Both the position numbers and the translations under genes were made by a program. Positions 18,806 through 27,659 of a DNA stretch of 64,000 nt are shown piece after piece. Location of the stretch: NCBI RefSeq assembly GCF_003025035.1, contig NZ_PYJN01000022.1, positions 186,001 through 250,000 on the forward strand, read 5' to 3'. The notes under the pieces are model-generated. The model ran no database searches. It saw only the letters and a list, made by a program, of their open reading frames with translations, and had not been told where the DNA came from. Source of the stretch: Rhizobium sp. SEMIA4064. GTDB lineage: Bacteria > Pseudomonadota > Alphaproteobacteria > Rhizobiales > Rhizobiaceae. Positions within the stretch are counted from its first letter, which is position 1, and each line of letters begins with the position of its first letter.

Positions 18806-19609
18806 ATGACACATACTCACACGGCGCCGGTTCAGCAGAACCGGGTTCCCGAGGTCACTATCGATTTCTGGCTGATCAAGCTGATGGCCGTGACCATGGG
18901 CGAGACGGCTGCCGACTATCTTGCCGTTAATCTCGGCCTCGGCCTCACCGTCACTTCCCTATTGATGACCGCAGTACTGATTGTCGCCCTGGTGTTTCAG
19001 TTTGCACAAAGGCACTACGTTCCGCCCTTCTATTGGGCAGCCGTCGTTCTCATCAGCATCGTTGGCACGCTCGTTTCCGACAATCTCGTCGACAATTTCG
19101 GGGTCGCACTTCAGACCACGGCCATCGCATTCACGATCGCGCTCGCTGTGACCTTTGCGGTCTGGTATGCGGTCGAGAGGACATTGTCGATCCACTCCAT
19201 CTTCACGACGCGCCGGGAAGCCTTCTACTGGCTCGCCATCCTGTTCACCTTCTCTCTCGGAACGGCCGTGGGCGATTTGGTGGCCGAAGTCTTCGCGCTT
19301 GGCTATCTCACCACCGGCATTCTCTTCGGAGGCATCATCGCGGCGATTGCGGTTGCCTATTTTGTCTTCAGAATGAACACCATCCTGGCCTTCTGGCTTG
19401 CCTATATTCTGACGCGGCCGCTCGGAGCCTCGTTCGGCGATCTGCTGTCGCAGCCGCAGGAATATGGCGGCCTGGGTTTCGGCACGATCGTCACCAGCCT
19501 GCTGTTCCTCGCCGTGATCGCCTGCCTGGTGATCTACATGACCATTGCCCAAAAACCTACGGATCAGGAGCCTATGGAGGCGGAGCTCGGAGAGTCCCGG
19601 GAGATATGA
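18806..19609 (+). CDS. COG4705 membrane-anchored protein
   Basis: The 267-residue protein has about eight membrane helices arranged as repeated units, each starting with a GETAADYL/GDLVAEVF/GDLLSQP-type acidic motif (MGETAADYLAVNLGLG, LGTAVGDLVAEVFALG, LGASFGDLLSQ). These internal repeats and the VPEVTIDFWLIKLM opening are characteristic of COG4705, annotated only as an uncharacterised membrane-anchored protein. It sits between a small secreted protein and a two-component system, a context suggesting envelope or cation stress response. GGAG precedes the ATG. Confidence 0.82.
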   Translation: MTHTHTAPVQQNRVPEVTIDFWLIKLMAVTMGETAADYLAVNLGLGLTVTSLLMTAVLIVALVFQFAQRHYVPPFYWAAVVLISIVGTLVSDNLVDNFGVALQTTAIAFTIALAVTFAVWYAVERTLSIHSIFTTRREAFYWLAILFTFSLGTAVGDLVAEVFALGYLTTGILFGGIIAAIAVAYFVFRMNTILAFWLAYILTRPLGASFGDLLSQPQEYGGLGFGTIVTSLLFLAVIACLVIYMTIAQKPTDQEPMEAELGESREI

Positions 19610-19748
19610 CCTGCTGCGCTTCAGGTTGGTGAAATGAGTTTGCAGTAATCGATATATTCGCACTCGCCAGTCGCCATGAGACGCCGGCGGACGGCGGACA
19701 AACCCGCTTTCAAACGGCGCCATTGCCGAAATAGGAACAGATCGTTTC

Positions 19749-20426
19749 ATGCGCATATTGCTCATAGAAGACGACATCAAAATCGGGGAATTCGTCTCGC
19801 GCGGGCTGCGGGAAGCAGGGCACGTATGCGACATGCTGTCGGATGGGCAGGATGGACTTTTCCATGCCATTCGCGAGACCTATGACATCTTTATCATCGA
19901 CCGCATGTTGCCCGGTCTCGATGGCCTGTCAATCATGCGGTCGATGCGCGCCGCCGGCGTCAAGACGCCTGCGCTTTTTCTAACCGCGATCGCAGGCATT
20001 GATGACCGGGTGGAAGGTCTCGAGGCCGGCGCCGATGATTACCTCGTCAAACCCTTCGCGTTTTCCGAACTTCTGGCGCGGGTCAACGCGCTCGCCCGCC
20101 GTCCGCCCACCGTTTCCGAAAAGACCATGCTGCAGGTTGCCGACCTGACGATGGACGTGATGAAACGCCGTGTCACCAGGGCCGGGGTCGAGATCGAACT
20201 GCAGCCGCGGGAATTCACGCTTCTGGAGGTGCTCGCCCGCAACGAAGGCAGGGTTCTCACCCGAACGATGCTCCTTGAACGTGTATGGGATTTCCACTTC
20301 GATCCGAAGACCAGCGTGGTCGAAACGCATATCAGCAGGCTGCGCGGCAAGATCGACAAGCCGTTCGACGTACCGCTCCTTCATACGATCAGAAACACTG
20401 GTTATTCGTTGCATGCGCCGCGATAG
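19749..20426 (+). CDS. OmpR-family response regulator
   Basis: The 225-residue protein has a receiver domain (EDD at 8-10, acceptor Asp in IIDRMLPGLDG, Lys in VKPF) and a winged-helix DNA-binding domain (VETHISRLRGKIDKP). The shortened SRLRGKIDKPFD linker is typical of the QseB/CopR/PmrA-like group. The stop overlaps the start of the kinase gene by 14 nt, so the two are translationally coupled. It probably controls the MipA/OmpV gene downstream and perhaps the COG4705 gene upstream, which is an inference from position. Confidence 0.9.
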   Translation: MRILLIEDDIKIGEFVSRGLREAGHVCDMLSDGQDGLFHAIRETYDIFIIDRMLPGLDGLSIMRSMRAAGVKTPALFLTAIAGIDDRVEGLEAGADDYLVKPFAFSELLARVNALARRPPTVSEKTMLQVADLTMDVMKRRVTRAGVEIELQPREFTLLEVLARNEGRVLTRTMLLERVWDFHFDPKTSVVETHISRLRGKIDKPFDVPLLHTIRNTGYSLHAPR

Positions 20427-21774
20427 CATTCTGCGCAGCACATCGTTTCGTCTGGCGCTGATCTTTTCGCTGATGTTCATCAGTGCTTTCATAGTGACAG
20501 GCTTGATCGTCTATCAGCTTGTCAAATGGGAACTTCAGCAGCGTCAGGACCAGACGATACAGGAGACCTTTGCCGTGATTGCCGCAGCCTACGGCGATCA
20601 GGACATCCAGGACCTGCTGGATACGGTTGAGACCTACGCCAAGGCAAGCGACGACCGCCAGCGCGTATTTTCGCTCGTCGATCCCTCGGGAAAGATTCTT
20701 GCCGGCAATATCCCCGACCTCAAATTTCCGGAGGGCTGGAGCGACGTTGACGGCGACAAGATGCAATTACAAGGGGACCAGCAATACCGGATCTTCTCCG
20801 GCACAGTCGACGAAAATCGCCTGACCGTGGGCCTCAGTCAGAGGGAAACCAAAAACATTGAAGCAATCATGCTGCAAAGCTTCGGCTGGGCCTCGATCAT
20901 CGTCCTGCTACTTGCAATTTTCGGCGGCGGATTGATTGCTCTGCGCGTGCAAAGGCGTTTTGGCGCCGTTCGAAGCACGATGGAACATGTGGCGCGTGGA
21001 AACCTGGATGCGCGCGTTCCAATCGTCGGACGCGGCGATGACGTCGATCTGCTGTCCTATGACATCAACGACGCCCTTGCCCGCCTTGCGGCGACCGTCG
21101 ATGGAATGCGCCAGGTCAGCACCGATATAGCCCATGACCTGAAATCCCCGCTCAACCGCCTCAAGATGACCGTCGACGAAGCCCTCGCGAAACAGGAAAC
21201 GGGCATGATGGTGGTTCAGGAACTTGAGGCCGCGAGTTCGGAAGCCGACCGCATCAACGAAACTTTCGAGGCATTGCTGCGGATCGCACAGATCGAAGCG
21301 GGAGCCCGAAAGTCCAGATTCGGCAAGGTCGATCTCGGCGATATGCTGCAATCGCTCGATGATATTTATTCCAGCGTCGCCGAGGACAATGGTCAAAGGC
21401 TCAGAACCAGCCTTGACCAGCCGCACGAGGTCATTTGGGGCGATCGGGAGCTCCTGACCCAGATGTATGCCAATCTCATCGAGAACGCCATTCGCCATTG
21501 TCCGGTCGGGACCGATATCGTGGTCCGGAGTGAAGCAGATGCCAAAACGATCATCACGAGTGTCGAAGACAACGGCCCCGGCATTCCCGAACACGAGCAC
21601 GACAACGTCTTCCGCCGCCTCTACAGGCTGGAAAAAAGCCGTACATCCAAAGGAAGCGGGCTTGGTCTCAGCCTGGTAAAAGCCATCGCTGACCTCCATG
21701 GCGCCGGGATCCTGGTGGAGAACTGCAGACCTGGGCTGCGAATAAAAATCGTTTTTCCGAGGATCGGTCCATGA
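20413..21774 (+). CDS. sensor histidine kinase
   Basis: The 453-residue kinase has an N-terminal membrane helix (about 10-33), a periplasmic loop of about 120 residues, a second helix near 157-178, a HAMP segment, the H-box with H241 in STDIAHDLKSPLNRL, and an HATPase domain with N (NLIENAIRH), G1 (DNGPGIP) and G2 (GSGLGLSLVKAI) boxes. It partners the regulator it overlaps. The periplasmic sensor region has no recognised fold, so the signal is unknown. The reading frame extends upstream, but ATG 20413 gives the standard kinase N-terminus. Confidence 0.9.
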   Translation: MRRDSILRSTSFRLALIFSLMFISAFIVTGLIVYQLVKWELQQRQDQTIQETFAVIAAAYGDQDIQDLLDTVETYAKASDDRQRVFSLVDPSGKILAGNIPDLKFPEGWSDVDGDKMQLQGDQQYRIFSGTVDENRLTVGLSQRETKNIEAIMLQSFGWASIIVLLLAIFGGGLIALRVQRRFGAVRSTMEHVARGNLDARVPIVGRGDDVDLLSYDINDALARLAATVDGMRQVSTDIAHDLKSPLNRLKMTVDEALAKQETGMMVVQELEAASSEADRINETFEALLRIAQIEAGARKSRFGKVDLGDMLQSLDDIYSSVAEDNGQRLRTSLDQPHEVIWGDRELLTQMYANLIENAIRHCPVGTDIVVRSEADAKTIITSVEDNGPGIPEHEHDNVFRRLYRLEKSRTSKGSGLGLSLVKAIADLHGAGILVENCRPGLRIKIVFPRIGP

Positions 21775-21950
21775 AGCCTCAAAGAGGTTACAACACGTTT
21801 CCCGCAAATTGTACAAGCCGTTCCAACCGCCAAATGGATGCAGCCATCGTCGCTCAAGTTTTTTCTATTTGTATAACATCAGGTTGTGTTAGTAATGCCG
21901 CCGGGGCAATCCGCCTGCAAATTGGGCGATTACGAACGGGTGTCGGCAGG

Positions 21951-22793
21951 GTGTTCAGCGTCAACACATCTTTGTTCAACAGGTTCTCGGCGTTTGCCGG
22001 GATGGCTTTGCTGGCGACATCCGCAGCCGGCGCGCTTCCGGCACTGGCGCAGGAAGCGGCGAAGTCTGATTCAACCACCTGGGTCGTGACGCTCGGCGGC
22101 ACGGTGGAATACGGACCTTCCTACGAAGGATCTAAGCATCTTTCTTTCAGCGGCATGCCATCTTTCGACGTCCATCGCCTTGGTGAAACACAGGACTACA
22201 GCGCCCCGGACGACAACATCGACTATAGCCTGTTCGAGGTCGGCGGCATCGAAGTCGGCCCGGTCGTCGGCCTGAGAAGCGGGCGCTCGGCATTCGACGA
22301 TTCTCATCTGGACGGGCTGCGCAGGGTTCGCTGGAATTTCGATGCAGGCGCGTTCGCGCAATATTGGCCGATGGAAAATCAGTTGCGGGTGCGGGCCGAG
22401 ACGCGCCAGGCGCTCTGGGGCGGCGATGGTCTCGTTGCCGATCTGTCGCTCGACTGGTTCCAGCCCGTCGGAGACAGTTGGCTTCTCTCCGTAGGCCCGC
22501 GCATGTCGCTGGCGAACTCCACCTACATGAGCAACAATTTCGGAATCTCCGAAAGCGAGGCGGCGAAAAACGGTCATATCAACGCCTTTGACGCCGGCGG
22601 TGGCCTGAAATCCGTCGGCTTTACGGTCGCGGCGACCTATACGTTCTCGCCCGCCTGGAGCGTGCAGGTCTATAACAAATACAGCCGTTTGGTGGGCGAT
22701 GCCGCCGACAGCCCGATCACCTCGCAGATCGGTTCACCCAACCAGAACGTTATCGGCTTTACGCTCAACAGAACGTTCGACGTTCGATTTTGA
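21951..22793 (+). CDS. MipA/OmpV family outer-membrane protein
   Basis: From the GTG at 21951 the 280-residue product has a signal peptide ending ALPALAQ and a beta-barrel of the MipA/OmpV family (WVVTLGGTVEYGPSYEG, LSFSGMPSFDV, RVRWNFDAGAFAQYW, final VIGFTLNRTFDVRF with a C-terminal Phe). The frame is open back to 21771, overlapping the kinase stop as ATGA, but that version would bury the signal peptide behind 60 residues, so it is disfavoured. The gene follows a two-component system, a frequent pairing for MipA/OmpV. Its 3' end overlaps the convergent cfa-like gene by 60 nt. Confidence 0.8.
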   Translation: MFSVNTSLFNRFSAFAGMALLATSAAGALPALAQEAAKSDSTTWVVTLGGTVEYGPSYEGSKHLSFSGMPSFDVHRLGETQDYSAPDDNIDYSLFEVGGIEVGPVVGLRSGRSAFDDSHLDGLRRVRWNFDAGAFAQYWPMENQLRVRAETRQALWGGDGLVADLSLDWFQPVGDSWLLSVGPRMSLANSTYMSNNFGISESEAAKNGHINAFDAGGGLKSVGFTVAATYTFSPAWSVQVYNKYSRLVGDAADSPITSQIGSPNQNVIGFTLNRTFDVRF

Positions 22794-24074
22794 AGCTTGC
22801 TCCACTTCGCTGCGGGCGATGTAGTCCCGCGTGACGGGGACAATGTCGTTGCGCTTGCTGATCTGGATCTGGAAGACGACGAGATCTTCGTAGCGGAACG
22901 CAGCCTCTGCGGTCGAAAGATAATATTCCCACATCCGACAGAAGCGCTCGTCATAGAGTTTCGTCACCTCGGCCCAACGCGCCATGAAGCGCTCGCGCCA
23001 GTTGGCGAGCGTCCAGGCATAGTGCAGGCGCAGCACCTCGACATCGGTGATCGTCAATCCCGCTGCCTCGACTTCCGGTACGATCTCCGAAAGTGCTGGA
23101 ATATAACCGCCGGGGAAGATGTATTTGTCGAGCCAGGGCGTGGTGAAGCCGGGCGTCGCCGAACAGCCGATGGTGTGCAGCACCATGATGCCATCATCCT
23201 CCAGCAACTCGGCGCATTTGCGAAAGAAGGTCCGATAGGATGCCAGGCCGACATGCTCGAACATGCCGACCGAAACGATCCTGTCGAAATGGCCGGTCAG
23301 GCTGCGATAGTCCCTGAGCGCGAACTGAACTTCCGCCAGCGATCCGTCCATCGCGCCCGGCACCCGTTTCGAAGCATACTCGTGCTGCTCTTCGGACAGG
23401 GTAACGCCGAGGACATAGCCGCCCGGCGCCTGCTCGGCTAGGTGCCGGGCAAGACCGCCCCAGCCACAGCCGATGTCGAGAATGCTGTTGTCCGGCTCGA
23501 TCGACAGCTTGGCGGCCAGATGCCTTTTCTTCGCCAGTTGCGCCTCTTCCAGCGATTGGTCGGGATGCTCGAAATAGGCGCAGGAATATTGCCGATCCGG
23601 ATCCAGGAAAAGCTCGTAGAGCCGGCCGTCGAGATCGTAGTGATGCGCGACGTTTGTCTTGGAACGCCCCGGCAGATTGCGGTGACGGAAAATCCGCAGC
23701 CTCGTGCGGATATGATCTATGACGCGAGCAATGAGCGGATGCGTGCTATTCTGCGCCTCCCGCAGCATCATCGCGACGAAATCGTAGAGCGAGCCCTGTT
23801 CGACGAGGAAACGGCCATCCATGTAGAGCTCGCCGAGCCGCAGGTCGGCATCGACAAGGAAAGCCCACTCAGCGCGGGTATCCGCGAAGCGGACATGGAC
23901 CGGCTGACCGGCGCCGTCGCCAAACGTCAGGACGCGGCCAGCGGCCGTCGTCACCGTCAGAGATCCCCTTGTCACGATATGCGACAGCGCGCGTTTCAGG
24001 CTCCAGTCCGCAAGGCCGGACAAGATGCCGACGCCCTTGTTTTGGCGATGGTCTTCAGCTTGCAATCGGGACAT
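22734..24074 (-). CDS. cfa: cyclopropane-fatty-acyl-phospholipid synthase family protein
   Basis: The 446-residue SAM-dependent methyltransferase has an N-terminal lipid-binding domain and a Rossmann domain with motif I ILDIGCGWGGLARHLAE, the substrate loop NVAHHYDLDGRLYELFLDPDRQYSCAYF, and GMFEHVGLASYRTFF. It transfers a methylene from SAM to an unsaturated acyl chain, or methylates a lipid in related members. It is the last gene of the nine-gene operon: its ATG 24074 overlaps the preceding stop as TGATG (a GTG at 24077 is possible). Linkage to a desaturase in the same operon suggests it acts on that product rather than in general membrane modification. Confidence 0.88.
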   Translation of the reverse strand: MSRLQAEDHRQNKGVGILSGLADWSLKRALSHIVTRGSLTVTTAAGRVLTFGDGAGQPVHVRFADTRAEWAFLVDADLRLGELYMDGRFLVEQGSLYDFVAMMLREAQNSTHPLIARVIDHIRTRLRIFRHRNLPGRSKTNVAHHYDLDGRLYELFLDPDRQYSCAYFEHPDQSLEEAQLAKKRHLAAKLSIEPDNSILDIGCGWGGLARHLAEQAPGGYVLGVTLSEEQHEYASKRVPGAMDGSLAEVQFALRDYRSLTGHFDRIVSVGMFEHVGLASYRTFFRKCAELLEDDGIMVLHTIGCSATPGFTTPWLDKYIFPGGYIPALSEIVPEVEAAGLTITDVEVLRLHYAWTLANWRERFMARWAEVTKLYDERFCRMWEYYLSTAEAAFRYEDLVVFQIQISKRNDIVPVTRDYIARSEVEQASKSNVERSVERKADNVLVG

Positions 24075-24499
24075 CACTTATCCTTACCCGTGTCGGTACT
24101 GAGCGAACCGTGCTTTGAACCCCAGTCATTTTGCTCGGACGGTTCACCCGCGGCGCTTGCGATCAGCCAGACGCCCGTCAGGATCAACCCGCTGCCGATG
24201 ACCTGCAGGCCCACCACCGGTTCGCCGAAGACGAACCAGCCGGTGGCGATGATCAAGACGTAGCTGATGCCGGAAAGGGGGAAGGCCCGGCTGAGATCAA
24301 GCTCGGAAAGCACATTCATCCAGATGAAGAAGCAGAGGATTTCCGCAGCGATCGCCGCCAGGATCCAATGCGACGCCAGCGCCTGCCACAGCCAATCCGC
24401 TCCGGCAGCAGCGTCCAATTGCGCGGCCCCGTGCTTGATGAAGAATTGGTACAGCGTGTTCAACACCGGCACAGCCAGCCAGGATAAGCGCATCGACAT
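24074..24499 (-). CDS. SMR/EamA-type small membrane protein (ArnF-like), second of a pair
   Basis: The 141-residue protein has four membrane helices and an SMR-type motif: LYQFFIKHGAAQL, ILCFFIWMNVLSELDLSRAF and PLSGISYVLIIATGWFVFGEP. This is the fold of EmrE and of the ArnE/ArnF lipid-sugar flippase pair; the SELDLSRAFPLSG stretch recalls the Arn proteins more than multidrug SMR pumps. A polar tail of about 25 residues follows. It begins directly after the transferase stop (TAG then ATG) and ends overlapping the cfa start. A second SMR-type protein (27306-27659) lies in the same operon, suggesting a heterodimeric exporter or flippase. Confidence 0.78.
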   Translation of the reverse strand: MSMRLSWLAVPVLNTLYQFFIKHGAAQLDAAAGADWLWQALASHWILAAIAAEILCFFIWMNVLSELDLSRAFPLSGISYVLIIATGWFVFGEPVVGLQVIGSGLILTGVWLIASAAGEPSEQNDWGSKHGSLSTDTGKDK

Positions 24500-25648
24500 C
24501 TACTCAACCACCTCATCTGTCGAAAACAGCGGAGACACCAGCCGCAATATTTTCTGAAGAACGGGATTGCGATGGCGAAAGAACATCGCATTGGCGGTGA
24601 GAGTGCTGCCGAGCCGCACCTTGTTCTCATAATAGGCCTGGCCGCTCTGGTAACGGCCTATGCCGTGTTCCAGGCAATAACGCAGATTGGTGAACCAGCT
24701 CAGGAAATAGAGATTGTAGGGTCGGCCCTCTTCGCCATCCATGCAGAAGAATTTATCGATGGCGACGCGCCCGTCATGGACGATCAGGTTGGCGGCAAGG
24801 AGCCTGTCCTCGACGAAATAGAAGGCGCAGAAGGAACGACCTTCCATGCGCGAGAGAATTCCCTCGAAATAGCCGGCCGTCAGCTCCTCGAACTGCCATT
24901 CGCTGCGATTACGGGTATCGTGGTAGAGCCTCATGACCTCAGGCAGGAAATCGCCGAAATCCGTGCGGATCTCGACCCTGACCTCCCCAAAGGATTTCAA
25001 CTTGCGGCGCATGTCCTTGCGCGTGCCCGAGGAGAGCCGGGCGAGATATTCGTCGATCGTCTTGAAATCGATATCAAGCCAGGCGGTCGGCAGGCCGCCG
25101 ATCATGGCGTAACGGCGGGCGGAGAGTGGGCCATCGAGCGCGGGGACAATCGGCTGGGGAATATCCTTCAGGCCCATCAGCGCGCAGTCTTCCGTCGCCG
25201 CAAGCTGTTCGAAGAACGACAGCAGCTCCGCAAACAACGCTTCGCGGCGTTCCAGCGCCACATCAGGATGAAAGCCGACCGCGCCCGTTTCCGTGCAGGG
25301 CGAGCCGAGACAGGCAAGGCGCAGCGTCAGGAAGCCCGGGAAGCGTTGCCGCACGCGACGTACCATCCTGCGCAGCGCGCCCTCTTCCAGAGTCGTGTCC
25401 AGCGCATAGGGGCAGAGGAAAGCCGGCATGGCGGCGCTGACCCGCCCGTCTTCGACGATCGTGATATAGCGCCATTCGAAGCCCTCGATGCCGGCCTCCT
25501 CGATGGCCAGCAGGCAATCATAGTCCTCGACCTGATCTTGAAAGCACGCGTTCCAGGCATCGCGGCCGATGGCGCGAATGCTGAAATGCACCTCGGCGAC
25601 GGGATCGCGGACCGGTGCCGGCGAAAGGCTAGGCAAGGGCTGTGACAT
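24500..25648 (-). CDS. FemAB/BioF2-like GNAT transferase
   Basis: The 382-residue protein has two GNAT-fold halves of the FemAB/CelD type: an N-terminal RDAWNACFQDQVEDYDCLLAIE region, a central TAWLDIDFKTIDEYLARLSSGTRKDMRRKLK segment, and a C-terminal half with YFVEDRLLAANLIVHDGRVAIDKFFCMD and LSWFTNLRYCLEHGI. Relatives transfer aminoacyl or acyl groups onto lipids, peptidoglycan precursors or polysaccharides. Its start overlaps the hydrolase stop by 20 nt. The donor and acceptor are unknown; the operon context makes an acyl or aminoacyl lipid conjugate the most economical guess. Confidence 0.75.
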   Translation of the reverse strand: MSQPLPSLSPAPVRDPVAEVHFSIRAIGRDAWNACFQDQVEDYDCLLAIEEAGIEGFEWRYITIVEDGRVSAAMPAFLCPYALDTTLEEGALRRMVRRVRQRFPGFLTLRLACLGSPCTETGAVGFHPDVALERREALFAELLSFFEQLAATEDCALMGLKDIPQPIVPALDGPLSARRYAMIGGLPTAWLDIDFKTIDEYLARLSSGTRKDMRRKLKSFGEVRVEIRTDFGDFLPEVMRLYHDTRNRSEWQFEELTAGYFEGILSRMEGRSFCAFYFVEDRLLAANLIVHDGRVAIDKFFCMDGEEGRPYNLYFLSWFTNLRYCLEHGIGRYQSGQAYYENKVRLGSTLTANAMFFRHRNPVLQKILRLVSPLFSTDEVVE

Positions 25649-26444
25649 GGCTCGTCTCGAAGAAATCTGCGGTGAAGTCGGCTACCTGCCGATGCTGACG
25701 GTCGACATGGATCATATGGTAACTATCCTTGATCCATCTGAGTTGGTGCGGACCGCCGATATGGTCGGAAATATAGCGGGCATGCCGGGGATTGCTGAGG
25801 TCGTCGTCCTCGGCGTGCAGGATCAGCGTCGGCGTCTTGATCTCCGGCAGTCTGCCCCTGAGGGCCTTGCCCAGCCGATGCATCTCGACGAGCCCCCTGC
25901 CGGGGAATTTCTCAAGAACACCCTCACCCCCCATGGCTTCGATCAGCTTGCGCATCCGCTCGTCCTTGATCCCGAGAGATGCGGTCTCGCGAAAATTGAG
26001 GCGGTCGAGAAAAGGAATGCGGGATAGCCAGCCGATTTGCGACGACAGCAGCGGATAATAGAAAGGAACGTCCCACCCGTCATAATGAAAGCACGGGGAA
26101 TAGATGGCCACGGCGCGGATCGTATCGGGGCGGCTTTCGGCCGCCAGCATCGAAAGCTTGCCACCGACGCAGATACCGGCGGCAAAGACCTGCTGCGTTC
26201 TCTGCGCGAGCAATTCCGACGCCTGCACGACGCTCTCCAGCCAATCCTCCCATCGCGTGCGCCGCAACGTACCAGCGTCGACGCCATGGCCGGCCAGCAG
26301 CGGCGCATAGACGCTATAGCCCTTGCGATGGAGATGGCGGGCGACCAGCTTCATTTCCGCCGGAGCCCCCGTCAGTCCGTGAACAAGCAGCACGCCTTTG
26401 TCATTCGAGCCTTCGAGAAAAAAGCTCAGTCCATCAGCCTTCAT
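25629..26444 (-). CDS. alpha/beta hydrolase with Cys nucleophile elbow
   Basis: The 271-residue protein is a serine-aminopeptidase/monoacylglycerol-lipase-like hydrolase: GVLLVHGLTGAPAEMK oxyanion region, elbow AAGICVGGKL, Asp in LILHAEDDDLSNP and His in DSYHMIHVDR. The nucleophile position carries Cys rather than Ser, confirmed at codon level (TGC). Cys elbows occur in dienelactone hydrolase-type enzymes and in some acyltransferase-like members. The ATG at 26444 overlaps the desaturase stop by 11 nt with GGAG upstream. A long upstream frame is not real. In the operon it may cleave, transfer or cyclise an acyl product. Confidence 0.82.
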   Translation of the reverse strand: MKADGLSFFLEGSNDKGVLLVHGLTGAPAEMKLVARHLHRKGYSVYAPLLAGHGVDAGTLRRTRWEDWLESVVQASELLAQRTQQVFAAGICVGGKLSMLAAESRPDTIRAVAIYSPCFHYDGWDVPFYYPLLSSQIGWLSRIPFLDRLNFRETASLGIKDERMRKLIEAMGGEGVLEKFPGRGLVEMHRLGKALRGRLPEIKTPTLILHAEDDDLSNPRHARYISDHIGGPHQLRWIKDSYHMIHVDRQHRQVADFTADFFETSHVTALA

Positions 26445-27309
26445 GATGCGAAAGCTCCGCCTGCCGATTTTCCTTGGCCATGAAGCCAAGCGCGTGGCAG
26501 GTGCTGATGACGTGCGTGCCGGCCTTTTCCTGCTCTTCCCTGATCTGCTCGTGCAGCGTGCGCAGTTTCGTCCAATGGGTCCGCGGCCGGTAATGGTGCT
26601 CGGCGTGATAGCCGTTGCCGAACCACAGCCAATTGTAGAACGACTTGTGGCTGCTGACGCCCCAGGCGATCGGCTCGTCCGGATCGCCATGCAGATGCTC
26701 ATAATAGCCGTTGAGCGACGACAGGCAGTTGCCGAAATAATAGAAGGGCACGAAGAACAGCACGGCCTTCCAGTCGTAGATCAGTGCAATCGCAGCAAGG
26801 CCAAGGAAGAAGAAGAGCTCGAAACGGCCCCAATTCGCATCGAACGGACGGTTGCGAGCGATGGCCTTATGGATATCGCCGAGGCTGTCACGGAAGAAGC
26901 TCAGAAGCGTGTAGGACCACACATTCTCCGGCTCGCCGTTGCGACCGTGGCGATAGATCGACAGCAGATCGATCGTATCGCCCTTTTCATCCGGCCGGTC
27001 GCTGTTGCCGGAGTGATGGCGCATATGCACCCAATGATAATAGGTCTGCGAGAAGCCGATCGCGACCGATTCCAGCAGGCTGAACGCATAGTTCATCCAG
27101 CGCGGCTTGAAATAGGGCGTGTGGATGAAATTATGGGATATGCTGTTGATATTCCACGAGATCGACACGGCATACAGGCAGCCGAGGACAGCCGAAAGCC
27201 ACAATGGCCGGCTTTCGAAACCGACGATCAGGTAGATGTCGAAGACGAGATGCGCCGCAGCGGCCAGAACCGGCACGACGTCCCATCTCGAGTGCGCGAA
27301 GATTTTCAT
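26434..27309 (-). CDS. membrane fatty acid desaturase
   Basis: The 291-residue integral-membrane protein has the three histidine boxes of the desaturase family: HNFIH, the HxxHH box in HWVHMRHHSGN, and NGYHAEHHYRPRTHW. Membrane helices lie between them. Di-iron desaturases of this type insert a double bond in a fatty acyl chain, using oxygen and an electron donor. The start ATG 27309 overlaps the upstream SMR stop as ATGA. Being in an operon with a cyclopropane synthase, an aminotransferase and a FemAB-like transferase, it more likely tailors a specialised lipid than bulk membrane acyl chains. Confidence 0.88.
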   Translation of the reverse strand: MKIFAHSRWDVVPVLAAAAHLVFDIYLIVGFESRPLWLSAVLGCLYAVSISWNINSISHNFIHTPYFKPRWMNYAFSLLESVAIGFSQTYYHWVHMRHHSGNSDRPDEKGDTIDLLSIYRHGRNGEPENVWSYTLLSFFRDSLGDIHKAIARNRPFDANWGRFELFFFLGLAAIALIYDWKAVLFFVPFYYFGNCLSSLNGYYEHLHGDPDEPIAWGVSSHKSFYNWLWFGNGYHAEHHYRPRTHWTKLRTLHEQIREEQEKAGTHVISTCHALGFMAKENRQAELSHHEG

Positions 27310-27659
27310 AGTCCGGTTACTCCCACACAAGCCACGCCGGCGGTCACGAGGAACACACCCGTCGCGTGGCGGAGGTTGATATTTTCTTTGAAGACCAAGG
27401 CTCCGGCGAAGACGATGACGACATAGCTCAGCGCCATCAGCGGAAAGGCGATGGATAGGGGGACGTGCTCAAGCACCGCGGTCCAGGCCAACAGCTCCAC
27501 CGCCCAAAAGAAGATGCCGAGCCATGTCACGGGCTTGGCCAACGCCGAAAGCAAGGTGTTTTGGCTTGCGGACTGCTTGAAGCAGACCTCGCGCGCCGTT
27601 TCCGCCAGCACGCAGAAAAGGATCAGGCCAAGCATGGGAAGGGTCAGGCTGCCGCTCAT
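27306..27659 (-). CDS. SMR-type small membrane protein (ArnE-like), first of a pair
   Basis: The 117-residue protein has four membrane helices. The third and fourth contain LEHVPLSIAFPLMALSYVVI and INLRHATGVFLVTAGVACVG, close in style to ArnE, the small subunit of the undecaprenyl-phosphate-aminoarabinose flippase. The first helix carries an AETAREVCFK stretch with the conserved membrane Glu of SMR proteins. Both ends overlap neighbours as ATGA. With the protein at 24074 it probably forms an asymmetric SMR dimer moving the pathway's product or an intermediate across the membrane. Confidence 0.78.
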   Translation of the reverse strand: MSGSLTLPMLGLILFCVLAETAREVCFKQSASQNTLLSALAKPVTWLGIFFWAVELLAWTAVLEHVPLSIAFPLMALSYVVIVFAGALVFKENINLRHATGVFLVTAGVACVGVTGL

